From Lachnospiraceae bacterium UBA1258 (lineage in GTDB: Bacteria > Bacillota > Clostridia > Lachnospirales > Lachnospiraceae), in contig DBVS01000074.1 in the NCBI GenBank assembly GCA_002308235.1, forward strand, positions 1-6,951: 6,951 bases of DNA, written 5' to 3'. A model generated the notes under the pieces. It was not told the DNA's origin. It ran no database searches and saw nothing but the letters and a program-made list of their open reading frames with translations. How positions within the stretch are numbered: position 1 is the first letter of the stretch; every line of letters starts with the position of its first letter. A program made the position numbers and the translations under genes. Positions 6,385 through 6,951 of the stretch are shown here, piece by piece.

Positions 6385-6413
6385 TTGAAATGTCGGTATT
6401 TTTGTAATATACT
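6385..6413 (+). promoter_or_regulatory. Promoter of the ABC-F leader
   Basis: TTGAAA (6385-6390) and TATACT (6408-6413) are separated by exactly 17 nt, a near-consensus housekeeping promoter. The expected start is near 6420, about 240 nt before the ABC-F start codon. Confidence 0.7.
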
Positions 6414-6440
6414 CATTCCATTAAAGAAAGGAACACTTCG

Positions 6441-6470
6441 GTGTATGGTGAAAGAATGATTATTAGATAA
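6441..6470 (+). CDS. Possible leader peptide 1 (9 codons)
   Basis: The reading frame GTG-TAT-GGT-GAA-AGA-ATG-ATT-ATT-AGA-TAA would give M-Y-G-E-R-M-I-I-R. AAAGGA at 6427-6432 lies 8 nt upstream, good spacing for the GTG. The start codon lies in the 3' arm of a small ACAC/GTGT hairpin with a C(UUCG)G tetraloop (6433-6444), so initiation may depend on opening it. An alternative ATG at 6445 gives only four residues, M-V-K-E, whose stop overlaps the internal ATG. The stop of the 9-codon frame lies in the base of the long stem described next. Translation is unproven. Confidence 0.35.
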   Translation: MYGERMIIR

Positions 6471-6538
6471 TCTGTTATTTAAGTAAACACGTTGTCGGCC
6501 CCTAAGGGGTTTTTTGTGTGCGCTTAAATCGGATTATC
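6458..6538 (+). ncRNA. Two mutually exclusive RNA folds in the leader
   Basis: Fold A is a local hairpin: GATTAT (6458-6463) with ATAATC (6467-6472) around TAG. Fold B is long-range. Here 6466-6474 pairs with 6530-6538 (9 bp, one G-U), 6477-6483 (ATTTAAG) pairs with 6523-6529 (CTTAAAT), and 6487-6491 pairs with 6515-6519 after a small internal loop. About 22 pairs enclose terminator 1. Segment 6467-6472 is shared, so both folds cannot exist together. The base of fold B ends one base before the ATG of the second leader ORF. Confidence 0.6.
6497..6515 (+). terminator. Short intrinsic terminator (T1)
   Basis: CCCC (6499-6502) and GGGG (6506-6509) surround TAA, and two outer G-U pairs are possible. 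Six T (6510-6515) follow. The stem is short, so termination is probably partial. Stopping here would release an RNA of about 95 nt from the leader promoter and also end read-through from the cyclase gene. Confidence 0.6.
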
Positions 6539-6571
6539 ATGGACATCATCTTTTCTCATTTTTGTGAATAG
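6539..6571 (+). CDS. Possible leader peptide 2 (10 codons)
   Basis: The frame ATG to TAG encodes M-D-I-I-F-S-H-F-C-E and ends 11 nt before the T2 hairpin. Its last codons contain TGTGAAT (6563-6569), which is complementary to the 3' arm of T2. That placement suggests a regulatory role. No good Shine-Dalgarno sequence is visible, so the call is tentative. Confidence 0.35.
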   Translation: MDIIFSHFCE

Positions 6572-6609
6572 GTTTGTTCAGGGTCTGTGATTGCGCACGC
6601 ATTCACAGA
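6561..6609 (+). promoter_or_regulatory. Candidate antiterminator pairing against T2
   Basis: Bases 6561-6569 (TTTGTGAAT) can pair with 6601-6609 (ATTCACAGA): seven contiguous Watson-Crick pairs, then a G-U and a U-A. This uses the 3' arm of T2 and so excludes the terminator. The seven-base core matches better than the terminator's own TGTGATT, which has a T-T mismatch. Confidence 0.45.
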
Positions 6610-6617
6610 CTATTTTT
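6583..6617 (+). terminator. Intrinsic terminator (T2) just upstream of the ABC-F gene
   Basis: GTCTGTGA (6583-6590) pairs with TCACAGAC (6603-6610). The stem continues past one T-T mismatch with TGC/GCA to a GCAC loop, and TATTTTTG follows. It sits 42 nt before the ABC-F start codon, on the same transcript and downstream of the only good promoter seen, so it must be bypassed for expression. This is the hallmark of an attenuator. Confidence 0.75.
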
Positions 6618-6658
6618 GTGGCGATTTCTGCGAGTCAAACTATGACAGGAGGTGTTAT

Positions 6659-6951
6659 ATGTCACAGATAAATGTTTCAAACCTTACATTCTGCTATGAA
6701 GGCAGTTTTGACAATATTTTCGAAAATGTTTCTTTTTCCGTGGATACTGACTGGAAACTGGGATTCATAGGACGTAACGGCAAGGGAAAGACTACATTTC
6801 TCAATTTGTTGCTTGGAAAGTACGAGTATGAAGGCAGTATCGGCAAGAGCGTGGTATTCGACTATTTTCCCTACAGGGTTGCTAAGAAAGATCTGGAAAA
6901 GTGCGCAGACGAATTGGCGGAAGAGTGGAAACCCGGGGTCGAAAGCTGGCG
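6659..6951 (+). CDS. ABC-F family ATPase, antibiotic-resistance (Lsa/CplR-like) type, 3'-truncated
   Basis: The first 97 residues of a cytoplasmic ABC-F protein are present. Such proteins have two ATP-binding domains and no membrane part; the resistance subgroup binds the ribosome and dislodges drugs such as lincosamides, streptogramin A and pleuromutilins. Seen here are M-S-Q-I-N-V-S-N-L-T-F-C-Y-E, the core-strand V-S-F-S-V-D-T-D-W-K-L-G-F-I, and an intact Walker A G38-R-N-G-K-G-K-T-T46 followed by F-L-N-L-L-L-G-K-Y. The wording resembles the Lsa/CplR-type resistance group from memory. The linker, signature motif and second domain lie beyond the window, so housekeeping ABC-F proteins are not fully excluded. 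The start has AGGAGG at 6647-6652, 6 nt upstream. The structured leader before it supports drug-inducible expression. Confidence 0.88.
   Translation, partial: MSQINVSNLTFCYEGSFDNIFENVSFSVDTDWKLGFIGRNGKGKTTFLNLLLGKYEYEGSIGKSVVFDYFPYRVAKKDLEKCADELAEEWKPGVESW

Larger units (their letters stand above)
6343..6658 (+). other. 316-nt region between GGDEF and ABC-F genes: attenuator-type leader
   Basis: There is no protein gene of normal size here. After the cyclase stop there is only a weak hairpin (AAGG and CCTT arms near 6357-6374) before a promoter at 6385-6413. From there to the ABC-F start, the ~240-nt expected transcript holds two short upstream ORFs, two terminator-like hairpins and competing pairings, described separately. 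Leaders of this kind are known for several ABC-F resistance genes. No c-di-GMP riboswitch core was recognised. Confidence 0.6.

Noticed and set aside
6343..6658. c-di-GMP riboswitch, considered because two GGDEF genes are adjacent
   Set aside because: No GEMM-type conserved core could be found by eye in either intergenic region; the leader is explained better by short ORFs and terminators.
1..6951. tRNA, rRNA, CRISPR array, insertion sequence or phage genes
   Set aside because: None seen on either strand: no transposase or integrase-like frame, no regularly spaced repeats, and no tRNA-like fold noticed by eye.

Overview
The window reads as a stretch of a Clostridia chromosome, most likely Lachnospiraceae (Butyrivibrio/Roseburia-like). 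The basis is strong AGGAGG-type ribosome binding sites, moderate GC in genes with AT-rich gaps, a CUT1 sugar ABC transporter without its own ATPase, and a LacI-like sensor fused to GGDEF. The lineage is inferred from gene style; no marker gene is present.

Layout. (1) 1-2720, plus strand: the 3' part of a sugar-type ABC transport operon, with a truncated solute-binding protein and two membrane permeases. A perfect GC-rich inverted repeat lies inside the first permease gene. (2) 2721-3348: a flavin-reductase-like protein with its own candidate promoter. (3) 3346-3420: a 39-nt unit present twice in tandem, which fills the whole gap between two convergent genes. (4) 3421-4137, minus strand: a small GGDEF protein whose last ~43 residues look like a ribbon-helix-helix DNA-binding domain. 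(5) 4138-4359: an AT-rich divergent control region with two near-identical dyads that bracket the promoter of the GGDEF-RHH gene. (6) 4360-6342, plus strand: a 660-aa soluble sensor diguanylate cyclase made of a LacI-type sugar-binding fold without a DNA-binding head, a GAF-like middle, a coiled coil and a GGDEF domain. (7) 6343-6658: a 316-nt leader with a good promoter, two possible leader peptides, two terminator hairpins and alternative pairings. (8) 6659-end: the start of an ABC-F ATPase of the antibiotic-resistance/ribosome-protection type.

How the genes may work together. The LacI-like sensor cyclase could read a sugar or small metabolite and make c-di-GMP. The divergent GGDEF-RHH protein could make or bind nucleotide and act on DNA, and the two dyads around its own promoter make autoregulation the simplest hypothesis. 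The ABC-F leader fits ribosome-mediated transcription attenuation, in which a drug-stalled ribosome on a short upstream ORF would prevent a terminator from forming. The most novel elements are the GGDEF-RHH fusion with its putative operators and the layered ABC-F leader. All regulatory claims come from reading the sequence; no folding program or database search was run.
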